This document shows positions 29,799-42,315 of a stretch of DNA of 64,000 nt, one piece after another. The DNA is taken from assembly GCF_021300655.1 (NCBI RefSeq), contig NZ_JAJTNB010000002.1, positions 175,829 to 239,828 of the forward strand, read 5' to 3'. The DNA comes from Helicobacter kayseriensis (lineage in GTDB: Bacteria > Campylobacterota > Campylobacteria > Campylobacterales > Helicobacteraceae). The position numbers were made by a program, and so were the translations under genes. Positions within the stretch are counted from its first letter, which is position 1; each line of letters begins with the position of its first letter. The notes beneath the pieces were generated by a model. The model was given only the letters and a program-made list of their open reading frames with translations. It was not told where the DNA came from and made no database searches.

Positions 29799-30693
29799 AG
29801 TTGTTTTTTTTGGCACCCCTGCTTTTGCGCGAGAAGTCTTGGAGATTGTGGCTTTAGAGCATCAAATTGTGTGTATTGTGACACAGCCTGATCGTCCTTT
29901 TGGACGTAAACAAGAGCTTAGGGCTTCTGAAGTTAAAGAATATGCATTGCAATATCATATTCCTCTCTTTCAGCCTCAAACCCTTGATCAAAAATTGCTC
30001 AAAGATTTGCAAGCGCTGTGCGCAGATTTTTTTCTAGTTGTTGCTTTTGGGCAGATTTTCCCAAAAGCATTTTTGGATTTTCTTCCTTGTATCAATATAC
30101 ACGCTTCTATTTTGCCAGAGTTGAGGGGAGCTTCTCCAATGCAAGAAATGATTTTGCAAGACCAAAAGAAGTTTGGCGTTAGCGCAATGAGAATGGAAGA
30201 GGGGCTTGATTGTGGAGATATCTTGGGAATGAGTTGCTTAGATACTGCGCAAGATTTGGATTTAAATATCCTTGCAAAAAAGCTTGCTCAGATAGGTGGA
30301 AACTTGGCTAGTCATGTCTTGAAGCATTTCTCTTGTATTGCACCTCTAAAACAGAATCATTGTGATGCGAGCATATGTAAGAAGATTAAAAAAGAGCAGG
30401 GAGAGGTTACTTTTTCTGAAGCACGCAAAATCTTTGTGAAATTTTTAGCCTTTGCTCAGTGGCCCAGTGTATTTTTATCCAATGGCTTAAAGCTTTCTAA
30501 AATCGAATTAGATTCTCAAGAAGGACATTTTTTGGAAGGTGAGATTCTGGAAATTCTTGATGATGGCGTGCTTGTAGGATGCCAAAAGGGAAAAATAAAA
30601 ATTCTTGAAGTGCAACCTCCTTCTAAACAAAAAATTCGTGCAGTGGATTATTTGCATGGCAAGAGATTAAGGGTTGGAGATATTTTTTGTTGA
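29791..30693 (+). CDS. fmt: Methionyl-tRNA formyltransferase
   Basis: Formylates initiator Met-tRNA. The N-terminus has VFFGTPAFA; the catalytic segment NIHASILPELRGASP and the Asp of EGLDCGDIL are present. 300 residues, normal length. ATG at 29791 has GGAG upstream and overlaps proB by 8 bases. Confidence 0.96.
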   Translation: MAKVVFFGTPAFAREVLEIVALEHQIVCIVTQPDRPFGRKQELRASEVKEYALQYHIPLFQPQTLDQKLLKDLQALCADFFLVVAFGQIFPKAFLDFLPCINIHASILPELRGASPMQEMILQDQKKFGVSAMRMEEGLDCGDILGMSCLDTAQDLDLNILAKKLAQIGGNLASHVLKHFSCIAPLKQNHCDASICKKIKKEQGEVTFSEARKIFVKFLAFAQWPSVFLSNGLKLSKIELDSQEGHFLEGEILEILDDGVLVGCQKGKIKILEVQPPSKQKIRAVDYLHGKRLRVGDIFC

Positions 30694-31328
30694 ATTTTTT
30701 TTATTTTTCTCAAATTGATTCGACCCAAGATTGGCTGATTGGGCAGATTAAAAAAGAGAGTTTTACTTTGCCTGCTTGTGTTGGAAGCGATCAGCAAACC
30801 AAAGGAAGGGGGAGTAGACAAAATGTTTGGGATAATGTAGAGAATGCTTTGATGTTTTCGTTTGCATTTGAAGAGATAGGGCTCCCCAATGATTTGCCTA
30901 GACAATCAATTTCTATTTATGTAGGATTTTTGCTAAAAGAATGGTTACTAAAGCTAGGGTGTAATGTATGGCTAAAATGGCCTAATGATCTTTATCAAGG
31001 AAGATCAAAAATCGGAGGGATTCTAACTCAAAAGGTGGGAAAATATATCGTGTGTGGAATCGGCTTAAACCTCGTATCTTCTACATATTCTGCACTTAAT
31101 TTGAAATGGGACTCAGAGATAAAAAAAGCAAAGATTTTGGAGTTTGTGGAATTTTTTTTTAAATTTCCGACTTGGGCTTACATTTTCCAAAATTACAAGC
31201 TAGAATTTCAGAAAAATTTTGACTTTACTTTTCATTTTGAAAATAAAGAGATTTGTTTTAGTCATACTTCTTTGTGTGATGATGGATCTCTGTTATGGGA
31301 AAATCAGAGGATTTATAGCTTACGATAG
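30687..31328 (+). CDS. birA: Biotin--protein ligase
   Basis: Attaches biotin to the acetyl-CoA carboxylase carrier protein. The 213-residue catalytic domain has the biotinyl-AMP signature KGRGSRQNVW and WPNDLY. It has no N-terminal DNA-binding domain, so it is not a repressor. TTG start (30687 or 30690) with GGAGA upstream, overlapping fmt by 7 bases. Confidence 0.92.
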   Translation: MLNFFYFSQIDSTQDWLIGQIKKESFTLPACVGSDQQTKGRGSRQNVWDNVENALMFSFAFEEIGLPNDLPRQSISIYVGFLLKEWLLKLGCNVWLKWPNDLYQGRSKIGGILTQKVGKYIVCGIGLNLVSSTYSALNLKWDSEIKKAKILEFVEFFFKFPTWAYIFQNYKLEFQKNFDFTFHFENKEICFSHTSLCDDGSLLWENQRIYSLR

Positions 31329-31340
31329 TTGGAGAGATGC

Positions 31341-32132
31341 ATGTGTGAAATTATTGCTATTGCGAATCAAAAGGGGGGTGTTGGGAAAACGACAACTGCT
31401 GTAAATCTTTCTGCCTCTCTAGCCAATTTGAATAAAAAAGTTTTGCTGATTGATTTTGATCCACAAGCAAATGCAACGACAAGCTTAGGTTTCCGTCGCA
31501 ATGAAGTTGAGTTTGATATTTATCATGCTTTGATTGGAAGCAAGAGACTTTCGCAAATCATTTATCCTACTGATATGACAAATCTTTTTTTAGCTCCGTC
31601 TAATATTGGTTTGGTTGGGTTTGAAAAAGAGTTTTATAGCAAAAGAAGCGCAGGCCGTGAGCTTTTGCTTAAAAAAAAGATTGATGAGATAGCTGGACAA
31701 TATGATTTTATTGTCATTGATTCTCCTCCTGCCTTAGGGCCTCTTACGATCAATGCTCTGAGTGCTTCTCATTCTGTTATTATCCCTATTCAATGTGAAT
31801 TTTTTGCACTCGAGGGGTTGGCACAGCTTTTGAGCACAATTAAAGCCCTTAAAACAACAAGCAACCCAGATTTAGTGATACGTGGTTTTTTGCCTACAAT
31901 GTATTCCTCTCAAAACAATCTTTCAAAGCAGGTTTTGGCTGATTTGATACAACACTTTGATCGTGAGCTGTTTAAGCGATCCAAAAAAAATGATTGTGTG
32001 ATGGTGCCAAGAAGCGTAAAGCTTGCAGAATCTCCAAGCTTTGGAAAGCCCATTTTGCTTTATGATAAAAAATCCAATGGAAGTCTTGCTTATCAAGAAC
32101 TTGCTCATGCAATTTTGAGAGGAGTGCGCTAA
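31341..32132 (+). CDS. parA: Chromosome-partitioning ATPase ParA/Soj
   Basis: 263-residue Walker-type partition ATPase with KGGVGKTT at residues 11-18, the switch segment DFDPQANAT, and IDSPPALG. ATG at 31341 follows GGAGAG. Overlaps parB by one base. Acts with ParB in chromosome segregation. Confidence 0.96.
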   Translation: MCEIIAIANQKGGVGKTTTAVNLSASLANLNKKVLLIDFDPQANATTSLGFRRNEVEFDIYHALIGSKRLSQIIYPTDMTNLFLAPSNIGLVGFEKEFYSKRSAGRELLLKKKIDEIAGQYDFIVIDSPPALGPLTINALSASHSVIIPIQCEFFALEGLAQLLSTIKALKTTSNPDLVIRGFLPTMYSSQNNLSKQVLADLIQHFDRELFKRSKKNDCVMVPRSVKLAESPSFGKPILLYDKKSNGSLAYQELAHAILRGVR

Positions 32133-32992
32133 TGGCAAAAAAGCAAGTGTTGGGACGAGGGTTGGGGGAACTTTTAAGTGAAGTAAGTCAGGCTTATGAA
32201 AATAACTTAATGGGATCAGAAAATGATGATCGCATTGTAGAGATCAGCATGGATCAAATTCGCTCAAATCCTTATCAACCTAGAAAAAGGTTTGAGACTT
32301 CAGCTCTTCATGAACTTGCAGATTCTATTAAAGAGTATGGTTTGTTGCAACCCATCCTTGTATATAAAGATCAAGAAAATTATGTTTTGATTGCTGGTGA
32401 GAGGAGATATAGAGCATCTAAATTGTGCGGAAAAAACACCATCAAAGCAATTGTGGCTGATCTTGACTTGAATCGCTTGAGGGAAATAGCATTGATTGAG
32501 AATATCCAAAGAGAGGATCTTAACCCAATTGATTTGGCATATGCTTATGATGAGCTTTTGAAGCATTATAACCTTACACACGAAGAGCTTGCTGAGCGCA
32601 TTCAAAAATCTCGTGCCCATATCACAAATACTCTAAGGTTATTGCATTTATCAGATCAAGTTCAGAAACTTTTGGTTGATGAAAAGATTACACAAGGTCA
32701 TGCTAAAGTTCTTGTTGGCTTGGAAGAAAATATGCAAGAAAAATTTGCACACACAATCATTGGTCGCAAATTATCTGTGAGGGAAGCAGAAAAAATGGTT
32801 CAAAACCTAAAAAAAGATCAAAAACCCCTTCAAGACATTTCAAAACCTCAAACAGAAAATCAGCATAAAATAGAAACAATCTTAAAAAAGAATCATATTT
32901 CATTTTTCTTTAAAAACAATGGAAAAACATTGTCAATTTCGCTTAAAACTCCTGAGGAAATTCAGCATTTCTTGGCTTTGATTGAGAGATAG
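32132..32992 (+). CDS. parB: Chromosome-partitioning protein ParB/Spo0J
   Basis: CTP-dependent clamp that binds parS. The ParB core contains NPYQPRKRF and the C-motif GERRYRA. A helix-turn-helix region (LTHEELAERIQKSRAHITNTL) and a C-terminal dimer domain follow. 286 residues. I did not find a clear parS palindrome in the window. Confidence 0.96.
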   Translation: MAKKQVLGRGLGELLSEVSQAYENNLMGSENDDRIVEISMDQIRSNPYQPRKRFETSALHELADSIKEYGLLQPILVYKDQENYVLIAGERRYRASKLCGKNTIKAIVADLDLNRLREIALIENIQREDLNPIDLAYAYDELLKHYNLTHEELAERIQKSRAHITNTLRLLHLSDQVQKLLVDEKITQGHAKVLVGLEENMQEKFAHTIIGRKLSVREAEKMVQNLKKDQKPLQDISKPQTENQHKIETILKKNHISFFFKNNGKTLSISLKTPEEIQHFLALIER

Positions 32993-33044
32993 ATTTGTTA
33001 AAATACATATTTTATTTAAGGAAGTTTTAGGATAGGAGAAGAAA

Positions 33045-33479
33045 TTGAGTCTGACATTAAATCCGTATTTGATGCTTTTAGTTTTTATTGTGTTTATGGC
33101 ATTAATCATTTGTCTTAATACTCTTTTGTATCGTCCAATGTTGCACTTTATCCAAAAACGCAACCAATCTCTCCAAGGTGGTTTATTGGGGTTGGATGAA
33201 GATAAAAGAAAGGTTCAAGATATTCAACTTGAGATTCAAAAACTTTTAAATGAGGCAAAACAGGAAGCGAAAGAAATCAGAAATACAGCAACCAAAGAAG
33301 CTCAAAAAAAATACAACGAGAGCTTTGAGCGTGCAAAAATTGAGCTTGAGAATCGTTTTGAAGAATCTAGAAGGGTTTTAATTTCTCAGCATCAGGCAAC
33401 ACAATCTGCATTGCAATATGAAATCAATGCAATCAGCGATGCAATTGAGGACAAAATTAGCAAAATGAGGAGTGTGTAG
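33045..33479 (+). CDS. atpF': ATP synthase F0 subunit b'
   Basis: 144 residues: an N-terminal membrane helix (about 5-27), then a long charged coiled coil that forms the peripheral stalk. Campylobacterota carry both b' and b genes here. TTG start with AGGAG upstream. First gene of atpF'-F-H-A-G-D-C; atpB and atpE are encoded elsewhere, as is usual in this phylum. Confidence 0.92.
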   Translation: MSLTLNPYLMLLVFIVFMALIICLNTLLYRPMLHFIQKRNQSLQGGLLGLDEDKRKVQDIQLEIQKLLNEAKQEAKEIRNTATKEAQKKYNESFERAKIELENRFEESRRVLISQHQATQSALQYEINAISDAIEDKISKMRSV

Positions 33480-33982
33480 TGAGATCGATTTTTGTTTGGG
33501 GATTTTTCTTTAGTGTTTTGTCTGCTGCAGATGTTTCCTTGGCTCAAAGTGATTTTGTAGAGCGAGTAATTAATTTTGTTATTTTTGCTTTGATTATTTG
33601 GTACTTGGGATCAAGCAGAATTAAGCAAATCTTTACGCAAAGAAAAATGAAAATTGTGCATGAATTTGATAAGTTGCAAGAAGAAGAAAAAGAAATGAAA
33701 AAAATAGTTGAGAAAACAGAAAATCTGCTTGCTGATGCACAAAATAAAGCTAAAGAGATTGTGGGAAACGCAAAGAAAGAGGCTTTTGTGATAGCTCAAC
33801 AGTTTGATTCTGATCTAGAAAGAGATATTAAAACTGTTGCCTCTTCTTTTGATGAGAGATTGAAACAAGAAAGAAAAAAAATGCTTTGTGATGAAGTAGC
33901 TAGCACGATAGATCAATCATTGCAAAAAGTTAGGATCTCTCAAGATTCTTGTATGGAAATTTTGACAAAGGGAATAAGATGA
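33479..33982 (+). CDS. atpF: ATP synthase F0 subunit b
   Basis: 167 residues. A short signal-like stretch (residues 4-17, ending SAADV), then a membrane helix (about 29-43) and a coiled-coil stalk. GTG start overlapping atpF' by one base. Pairs with b' in the stator. Confidence 0.92.
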   Translation: MRSIFVWGFFFSVLSAADVSLAQSDFVERVINFVIFALIIWYLGSSRIKQIFTQRKMKIVHEFDKLQEEEKEMKKIVEKTENLLADAQNKAKEIVGNAKKEAFVIAQQFDSDLERDIKTVASSFDERLKQERKKMLCDEVASTIDQSLQKVRISQDSCMEILTKGIR

Positions 33983-34530
33983 ATAGTCTTACAAAGAAAT
34001 ATGCCTGTGCTTTTCTTGAGGGCGTTGGAGAGGAGATCTCTCGCGAATTTGTCGCATATAAGCCTATTGTTCAAGAATGTTTTCAAAATGAGGATTTCTA
34101 TAAAATCTTAGTTGATCCATTTTTGGAAAATTCAATAAAATTTGAGATTCTTAAAGCATGCTTGGGAGTGCATAATCTAAAAATTCAACATTTCTTATCA
34201 GTTCTTGCTGATGCTGATAGATTGTTGTTACTTATTGACATTATGGAGGCATTGGAAACTCTTTTGAAGCTTGACAGTAAGCATTGCAGTGCAGTTTTAT
34301 TTTCTTCTGAGAAAATCAGCTCTTCTTTGCTTGAGCGTTTTAAGGAACAATTAGAAAACAAGCTAGGGTGTCAAATTCAGTTTGATGAAGTCTTGTGGGA
34401 TAAAGATGAGGTGAAATGTTGTCTCAAAGAGCTAGATTTAGAAGTTTCTTTTTCTCAAGAAAAATTTAATCAAGATTTGAAAAAGTTTATTTTAGTTTCA
34501 TTTTTACAAGGAGTGCAAATTGAAGAATAA
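33979..34530 (+). CDS. atpH: ATP synthase F1 subunit delta
   Basis: 183 residues linking F1 to the stalk. The N-terminal helical domain begins [12 protein letters not shown]. The ATG at 33979 overlaps atpF by 4 bases and follows GGGAATAAG. The 3' end overlaps atpA by 11 bases. Confidence 0.92.
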   Translation: MNSLTKKYACAFLEGVGEEISREFVAYKPIVQECFQNEDFYKILVDPFLENSIKFEILKACLGVHNLKIQHFLSVLADADRLLLLIDIMEALETLLKLDSKHCSAVLFSSEKISSSLLERFKEQLENKLGCQIQFDEVLWDKDEVKCCLKELDLEVSFSQEKFNQDLKKFILVSFLQGVQIEE

Positions 34531-36028
34531 AGCAGAAGAAATTAGTTCAATCATCAAAGAAAAAATCAACCAATTTGAATTGAAACTGGATATTCAAGAG
34601 GTTGGAAAAGTATTGACTTATGCTGATGGAGTCGCGCGTGTATATGGACTGAAAAATGTCATGTATTACGAAATGGTTGAGTTTGAAAGCGGGGATGTAG
34701 GTATTGCTTCAAGCCTTGAAGAGGATTTTGTGGGAGTTGTTGTTTTGGGGGCTGGAAAAACAATACAAGAGGGAATGAGTGTTAAAAGATTAAATAAGCT
34801 CATGAAAGTCCCTGTAGGGGAATGTGTTGTTGGACGAATTCTTAATACTTTGGGCGAACCTATTGATGGGAAGGGTAGCTTGAATGCGACAGAATATCGC
34901 TTTGTTGAAGAAAAAGCTCCAGGGATTATGGATAGAAAATCTGTTCATGAGCCATTGCAAACAGGTATTAAAGCAATTGATGCACTTGTGCCAATTGGAC
35001 GAGGACAAAGAGAGTTGATTATTGGAGATCGTCAAACAGGGAAAACAACTGTTGCAATTGATGCGATTATTAACCAAAAGGGTCAAGATGTTGTGTGTAT
35101 TTATGTTGCTATCGGTCAAAAAGAATCAACTGTAGCTCAGGTTGTTAGAAGGCTTGAGGAGCATGGGGCGATGGAATACACAGTAGTGATCAATGCTCCA
35201 GCTTCAACATCTGCTGCTATGCAATTTTTGGCTCCTTATGTGGGTGTAACAATGGGAGAGTATTTCCGAGATAACGCAAAACATGCTTTGATTGTTTATG
35301 ATGATTTGAGCAAGCATGCTGTGGCTTATAGAGAAATGTCGTTGATTTTGAGACGTCCTCCTGGAAGAGAAGCATTCCCTGGAGATGTATTTTATTTGCA
35401 CTCAAGATTACTTGAAAGGGCAGCAAAAGTAAGCGATGAACTTGGGGCTGGTTCGCTTACTGCTTTGCCAATTATTGAAACTCAAGCTGGAGATGTTTCT
35501 GCCTATATTCCTACAAATGTGATTTCTATCACAGATGGGCAAATCTTTTTGGAGACAGATTTATTCTATTCTGGTATTCGTCCAGCAATCAATGTGGGGC
35601 TTTCTGTATCAAGGGTAGGAGGAGCTGCACAAATTAAGGCAACCAAACAGGTTTCTGGAACATTAAGACTTGATTTGGCTCAATATAGAGAGCTTCAAGC
35701 ATTTGCACAATTTGCATCTAATTTGGATGATGCGAGCAGGAAGCAGTTGGAGAGAGGGCAACGTATGGTTGAGGTATTGAAGCAAGCTCCTTATTCTCCA
35801 TTGCCTATTGAAAAGCAAGTTGTCATTATTTATGCAGGAGCAAAGGGTTATTTGGATGATGTGGATGTAAATCAAATTGTTTCATTTGAGAATGCACTTT
35901 ATCCATTTATTGAAGAAAAATATCCTCAAATTTTTGCAAAGATCAGAGAGCAAAAAGCTCTTGATTCTGCATTGGAGCAAGAGATTTCTAGCGCCATAGA
36001 AGACTTTAAAGCAAGTTTTGCAGGGTGA
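34520..36028 (+). CDS. atpA: ATP synthase F1 subunit alpha
   Basis: 502 residues, full length. P-loop GDRQTGKT near residue 170, and the family signature [17 protein letters not shown] start preceded by AAGGAG; overlaps atpH. Confidence 0.98.
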   Translation: MKNKAEEISSIIKEKINQFELKLDIQEVGKVLTYADGVARVYGLKNVMYYEMVEFESGDVGIASSLEEDFVGVVVLGAGKTIQEGMSVKRLNKLMKVPVGECVVGRILNTLGEPIDGKGSLNATEYRFVEEKAPGIMDRKSVHEPLQTGIKAIDALVPIGRGQRELIIGDRQTGKTTVAIDAIINQKGQDVVCIYVAIGQKESTVAQVVRRLEEHGAMEYTVVINAPASTSAAMQFLAPYVGVTMGEYFRDNAKHALIVYDDLSKHAVAYREMSLILRRPPGREAFPGDVFYLHSRLLERAAKVSDELGAGSLTALPIIETQAGDVSAYIPTNVISITDGQIFLETDLFYSGIRPAINVGLSVSRVGGAAQIKATKQVSGTLRLDLAQYRELQAFAQFASNLDDASRKQLERGQRMVEVLKQAPYSPLPIEKQVVIIYAGAKGYLDDVDVNQIVSFENALYPFIEEKYPQIFAKIREQKALDSALEQEISSAIEDFKASFAG

Positions 36029-36047
36029 TCTCAAGGATTGGAATAAA

Positions 36048-38370
<2,323 letters not shown>

Positions 38371-38381
38371 GGAATCAAATC

Positions 38382-38762
38382 ATGCAAAAGATGAGGATTT
38401 TAGTTGTAACTCCAGAGGGAGTGATTTTTGATGATGATGTGTTGGGTATAACTCTCCCTGGTTCTGATGGGGAGTTTGGTGTGTATCCAAACCACTGTTC
38501 GCTAATTTCCCTTCTGAAAACAGGAGTGATTGAGATTCTTTCTCAAGGGCAAACAAAAGAATATGTTGCTATTGATTGGGGTTATGCAAGGATTGAGCAT
38601 GATAGGGTGGATATTTTGGCAAATGGGGCAGTTGCTATCGATCAGAATGGGCAAATTTCTCAGAATCTAGAACGCGCTAAAACGCTCTTGAAAAAAGCTT
38701 CTTCTGATGAAATTTTACTTTCTGGAGCATTGTCTAAGCTGGATTGTTTGACTGGGAGATAA
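38382..38762 (+). CDS. atpC: ATP synthase F1 subunit epsilon
   Basis: 126 residues with the N-terminal beta-sandwich (LVVTPEGVIFDDDV; LPGSDGEFGVYPNH) and a short C-terminal helix. AAGGA lies eight bases before the ATG. Ends the atp operon, 2 bases before the TolQ gene, so transcription may continue. Confidence 0.95.
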   Translation: MQKMRILVVTPEGVIFDDDVLGITLPGSDGEFGVYPNHCSLISLLKTGVIEILSQGQTKEYVAIDWGYARIEHDRVDILANGAVAIDQNGQISQNLERAKTLLKKASSDEILLSGALSKLDCLTGR

Positions 38763-38764
38763 AG

Positions 38765-39349
38765 ATGGTTGAGCTAGTGATAAATTTTTTGCATTCAAGT
38801 TCTGTGGTAAGTGTAGTCGTTTTGGGCTGGCTGGCTTTTTATATGTTTTTGACCCTGTGGGTTTTTCTTTATCGTTTTATGGCGATTAGTAGTTATTGCA
38901 GAGATGAAAATTTATCACTAAGAATGCTTGTCTCTGGAGAAAAAATGTATCCATCTTCTATTGTTTTGATTCAGGGAATTGTAGGAGATGGAATCAATAA
39001 AGAGATTATGGGGATTTGGAAACATCAAATTTTACAAAAAGCTTCAAGGGGAATGACTTTTCTAGCGATTGTGGCATCAACTGCTCCATTTATCGGATTA
39101 TTTGGCACAGTGATTGAGATCTTGGAGGCTTTTTTTCAATTAGGGGGAGGTGGGCAAGTGTCTTTTGATACTGTTGCTCCTATTATTTCAAAAGCTTTAA
39201 TTGCAACAGCAACAGGAATTCTTACAGCAATTCCTGCCTATAGTTTTCATTTGATTCTTAAGAGAAAAATGTATGACCTAAATGTTGTATTGCAAATGGA
39301 ACTTGATTTCTTGCTCTCTCGTCAGGATCAAAATCAAATCAGGTTTTAA
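38765..39349 (+). CDS. tolQ: TolQ/ExbB-type proton channel protein
   Basis: 194 residues, three membrane segments, with the MotA/TolQ/ExbB signature AIVASTAPFIGLFGTVIEI. With the following genes it forms a Tol-Pal system that couples the proton gradient to the outer membrane. ATG at 38765 is set by GGGAG. ExbB is the alternative name; the neighbouring tolB and pal favour TolQ. Confidence 0.92.
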   Translation: MVELVINFLHSSSVVSVVVLGWLAFYMFLTLWVFLYRFMAISSYCRDENLSLRMLVSGEKMYPSSIVLIQGIVGDGINKEIMGIWKHQILQKASRGMTFLAIVASTAPFIGLFGTVIEILEAFFQLGGGGQVSFDTVAPIISKALIATATGILTAIPAYSFHLILKRKMYDLNVVLQMELDFLLSRQDQNQIRF

Positions 39350-39350
39350 A

Positions 39351-39743
39351 ATGAATGAATATTTTGATGAAACTCCAGAGTTAAATATCACTCCCCTTGT
39401 AGATATTATGCTCGTGCTTTTGGCAATTCTTATGGTCACTATACCGACAGTGAATTATAAAGAAGATATAGCTTTGCCTCAAGGCTCCAAAGAGAGCAAA
39501 CTGCAAGAAGAATCTATGCTTGAGATACAGATTACAAAAAACAAAGAAATACGCATGAGGGGGAAAGTTTATGAATTTAACTCATTTGCGGATAACTTTT
39601 TGCTTTTTTCTCAAACAATTGATAAAAAAACACCAATTTTTATTTCCGCTGACAAAAGCTTAATTTATGATGATGTGATTTTTGTATTGAAAACTGTTAA
39701 AGAGGCAGGTTTTTCTAGAGCTTCTTTGATTACAAGTGGCTAA
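39351..39743 (+). CDS. tolR: TolR/ExbD-type protein
   Basis: 130 residues: one membrane helix with the conserved Asp in NITPLVDIMLVLLAI, followed by a periplasmic domain. Starts one base after the TolQ stop codon. Confidence 0.92.
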   Translation: MNEYFDETPELNITPLVDIMLVLLAILMVTIPTVNYKEDIALPQGSKESKLQEESMLEIQITKNKEIRMRGKVYEFNSFADNFLLFSQTIDKKTPIFISADKSLIYDDVIFVLKTVKEAGFSRASLITSG

Positions 39744-39748
39744 ATATT

Positions 39749-40543
39749 ATGAAAAGCAAATTTTTTTTAAGTGGTTTTTTTGCAATTGTTTTTGAATTTT
39801 GTCTTTTTCTCTTTCTTTTTTTTGCTCTTTTTCCTAAACCGCAAAAGCATTATGTTTTTCAAGAAAAAACAGCTTTGGAATTTATACAGATAGAAGATGT
39901 TCAACAGCAAAAGACCACAAGAATTACTCAAAAACAAGAAAAACCAAAACCAAAAAAACAAACCAAGCCCAAAACTCAGGAGCAAAAAGAGTTACAGAAA
40001 AGTAGTCCAGCGCCTTCTCCTAAGGTAGGAGCAGACATTAAAAAATTGTTTGCAAAAATTGATAGTTCAAATCCTCCAGTGCGAGAAGAAAGAATTGAAG
40101 ATGATCGTCCGACTTTTTCTGCCAATACTCTCAAAAAGAGCGATTATTCTTTTGATCAAACCAATACTCAAATACAAGAGGAGTCATCTAAGATCCAAAG
40201 TGCTTTAGATTCTCTTTGGGAAAAAGAGCTAGAAGTGAGTACCCCTCAATTGCAAGATATAACAGAAGGGGAATATGATGAATGGTTTGCACAAGTAAAA
40301 GAAATTCTCTATGCTAAATGGACTAATTCCTTTTATGAAAATGTTGCGATTGTAGTAAATATAGTAATTGAGTCAGATGGTCGTTTTCGCTATAGAATTG
40401 TTAAGTATTCTAAAAATCAATCCTACAATATTTATATGGAAGAATTGCTTGAGGGCCTTAAAGATGAAATTTTTCCTCCCTATCCTAAAGGAAGAATTAC
40501 TCTGGAAGTAACCTTTAAAACTAAGGAGCACGAGAATGAATAG
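39749..40543 (+). CDS. TolA/TonB-like energy-transducing protein
   Basis: 264 residues: an N-terminal membrane helix (about 7-28), a Lys/Pro/Gln-rich linker (about 55-95), and a C-terminal domain with YAKWTNSFYENVAIVVNIVIESDGR, like the TonB/TolA C-terminal fold. Lying between tolR and tolB, it most likely plays the TolA role. Overlaps tolB by 8 bases. Confidence 0.85.
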   Translation: MKSKFFLSGFFAIVFEFCLFLFLFFALFPKPQKHYVFQEKTALEFIQIEDVQQQKTTRITQKQEKPKPKKQTKPKTQEQKELQKSSPAPSPKVGADIKKLFAKIDSSNPPVREERIEDDRPTFSANTLKKSDYSFDQTNTQIQEESSKIQSALDSLWEKELEVSTPQLQDITEGEYDEWFAQVKEILYAKWTNSFYENVAIVVNIVIESDGRFRYRIVKYSKNQSYNIYMEELLEGLKDEIFPPYPKGRITLEVTFKTKEHENE

Positions 40544-41771
40544 AGTGATTGTGATTTGTTTGTTGTTATGTGTGAGGATATTTTATGGAGCTGATGCTAA
40601 GCTAGAAATTGTTAAGGGACAAAAATATCTTCCGCTTATTGCTATTCATAATGTAGGCAATGATCTAGAAAAAAAGATTGCCAATATGCTTGCCAAAGAT
40701 CTTGAAGTGAGTGGAAATTTTAAAATTTCACTCCAATCAAAGGAGATTCAGAATCAACCTAATTATCTGCTTTATCAGGCTCAACAAATTGATTTATTGG
40801 CCAATGTTATTCAGCAGGGAAATGAGGTGAGATTGGATTTTTTTGATGTTAATGCGAAAAAAAAGCTTTTGTCTGAAAAATTTTCTCTTTCTGAAAAATC
40901 TCTTTTTCCCTTTATTGCTCATAGAATGGCTAATGTAATCAATGATTATTTTAAAGCCCCAAGCATTAAATGGATGGAGGGAAAGGTTGTTTTTGCCAAA
41001 TTGATTGCCCCATCAAAGAGTGCAATTGTAATCGCAGACTATACTTTGACATTTCAAGAAACTATTATTAATGATGGTTTAAATATTTTTCCAAAATGGG
41101 CTGATGAAAAACAAGAGAGTCTGTTTTTTACAAAATATTTAGACCGACCAACGATTCTCAAATATAACCTGAAAAATAAGAAATTTGAGCGCATTTTGAG
41201 TTCGCAAGGAATGGCTGTAGTGTCAGATGTGAGTTCAGATTATAAAAAACTTCTTGTGAGTATGGCGCCAATTGGACAGGCTGATGTTTATCTTTATGAT
41301 CTTGAGGCAAAAAGCACAACCAAGCTTACCAACTATCCAGGGATTGATGTTGGGGCAAATTTTATTGAAGATAAGAAAAAAATTATTTTTATTTCTGATC
41401 GCCTAGGCTATCCAAATGTCTTTTTGATGAATGAAAATGGTAGTGGAGTTGAGCAAGCTGTTTTTCATGGAAGGAATAACTCTTCTGTAGCTTCAAATGG
41501 AAAATATATCGCTTATTCTAGTCGTGAAGAAAAAAATGAATTTGGTTCAAGCATTTTTAATCTTTATCTTATGGAATCAGGAAGTAGTGCTATTAGACGT
41601 TTAACGCTTAATGGTGCAAATCAAATGCCTAGGTTTTCGCGTGATGGCGAGAATGTTATGTTTTTAAAAAATGCAAATAATCAAAGCTCTTTAGGGCTAG
41701 TGAGATTGAGATATAATAAAACATTCTTGTTTCCAATTAGGGGCGTGAAGATACAATCATTTGACTGGTAG
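40536..41771 (+). CDS. tolB: Periplasmic Tol-Pal protein TolB
   Basis: 411 residues with a signal peptide (1-19, ending FYGA), an N-terminal domain, and WD40-like beta-propeller repeats (for example FISDRLGYPNVFLMN and MPRFSRDGENVMFL). Binds Pal at the outer membrane. Confidence 0.95.
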   Translation: MNRVIVICLLLCVRIFYGADAKLEIVKGQKYLPLIAIHNVGNDLEKKIANMLAKDLEVSGNFKISLQSKEIQNQPNYLLYQAQQIDLLANVIQQGNEVRLDFFDVNAKKKLLSEKFSLSEKSLFPFIAHRMANVINDYFKAPSIKWMEGKVVFAKLIAPSKSAIVIADYTLTFQETIINDGLNIFPKWADEKQESLFFTKYLDRPTILKYNLKNKKFERILSSQGMAVVSDVSSDYKKLLVSMAPIGQADVYLYDLEAKSTTKLTNYPGIDVGANFIEDKKKIIFISDRLGYPNVFLMNENGSGVEQAVFHGRNNSSVASNGKYIAYSSREEKNEFGSSIFNLYLMESGSSAIRRLTLNGANQMPRFSRDGENVMFLKNANNQSSLGLVRLRYNKTFLFPIRGVKIQSFDW

Positions 41772-41784
41772 TGAGGAGGGAGAG

Positions 41785-42315
41785 ATGAAAAAGTTTTATA
41801 TTGTGTGTTTGGTGTGTTTGGGGCTATTACTGAGTGCGTGTGGAGATAAAAAGGCAGATATTGCACAGGGAGGGAATTCTGAATTGATTCAGCCACAACA
41901 GCCACAAGAAGGAGGTGATAATTTTGAGGAGGTGATTGAAGAATATGAGCCTCCAAAGCCTTCTTTGCAAGCCAATCAGTTTCAGGTCATTTATTTTGCT
42001 TTTGATTCGTTTTCGATTTCCAAAGAAATGTTTTCTAAAATCAATCAAAATGCAGAACTCTTAAAAGAAAATCCAAATGTAACTATTGTTTTGGAGGGCA
42101 ATACTGATGCTTATGGAAGCGATGAGTATAATCTTGCATTGGGGAATAAGCGTGCTTTGGCTGTTAAGGAAGCCTTAATTGTAAGAGGGATCAAACAAGA
42201 TCGCATTGAAGTTGTTAGTTTTGGAGAAACAAAGCCTGTATGTGTAACAAACAATAGTCCTGAATGCCGACAAGAAAATAGGAGAGTTGATTTTGTTCTT
42301 AAAGAGACACATTAA
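41785..42315 (+). CDS. pal: Peptidoglycan-associated lipoprotein Pal
   Basis: 176 residues with a lipobox ending in C19 (LLLSAC), a Pro/Gln/Glu-rich linker, and a C-terminal OmpA domain (about 75-170: IYFAFDSFSI, EGNTDAYGSDEYNLALG). ATG at 41785 is set by GGAGGG. Outer-membrane anchor of Tol-Pal. Confidence 0.95.
   Translation: MKKFYIVCLVCLGLLLSACGDKKADIAQGGNSELIQPQQPQEGGDNFEEVIEEYEPPKPSLQANQFQVIYFAFDSFSISKEMFSKINQNAELLKENPNVTIVLEGNTDAYGSDEYNLALGNKRALAVKEALIVRGIKQDRIEVVSFGETKPVCVTNNSPECRQENRRVDFVLKETH

Noticed and set aside
31341..32992. A parS site near parAB
   Set aside because: No palindrome close to the usual GTTTCA/TGAAAC type was found by eye in or beside these genes; a motif scan would be needed.
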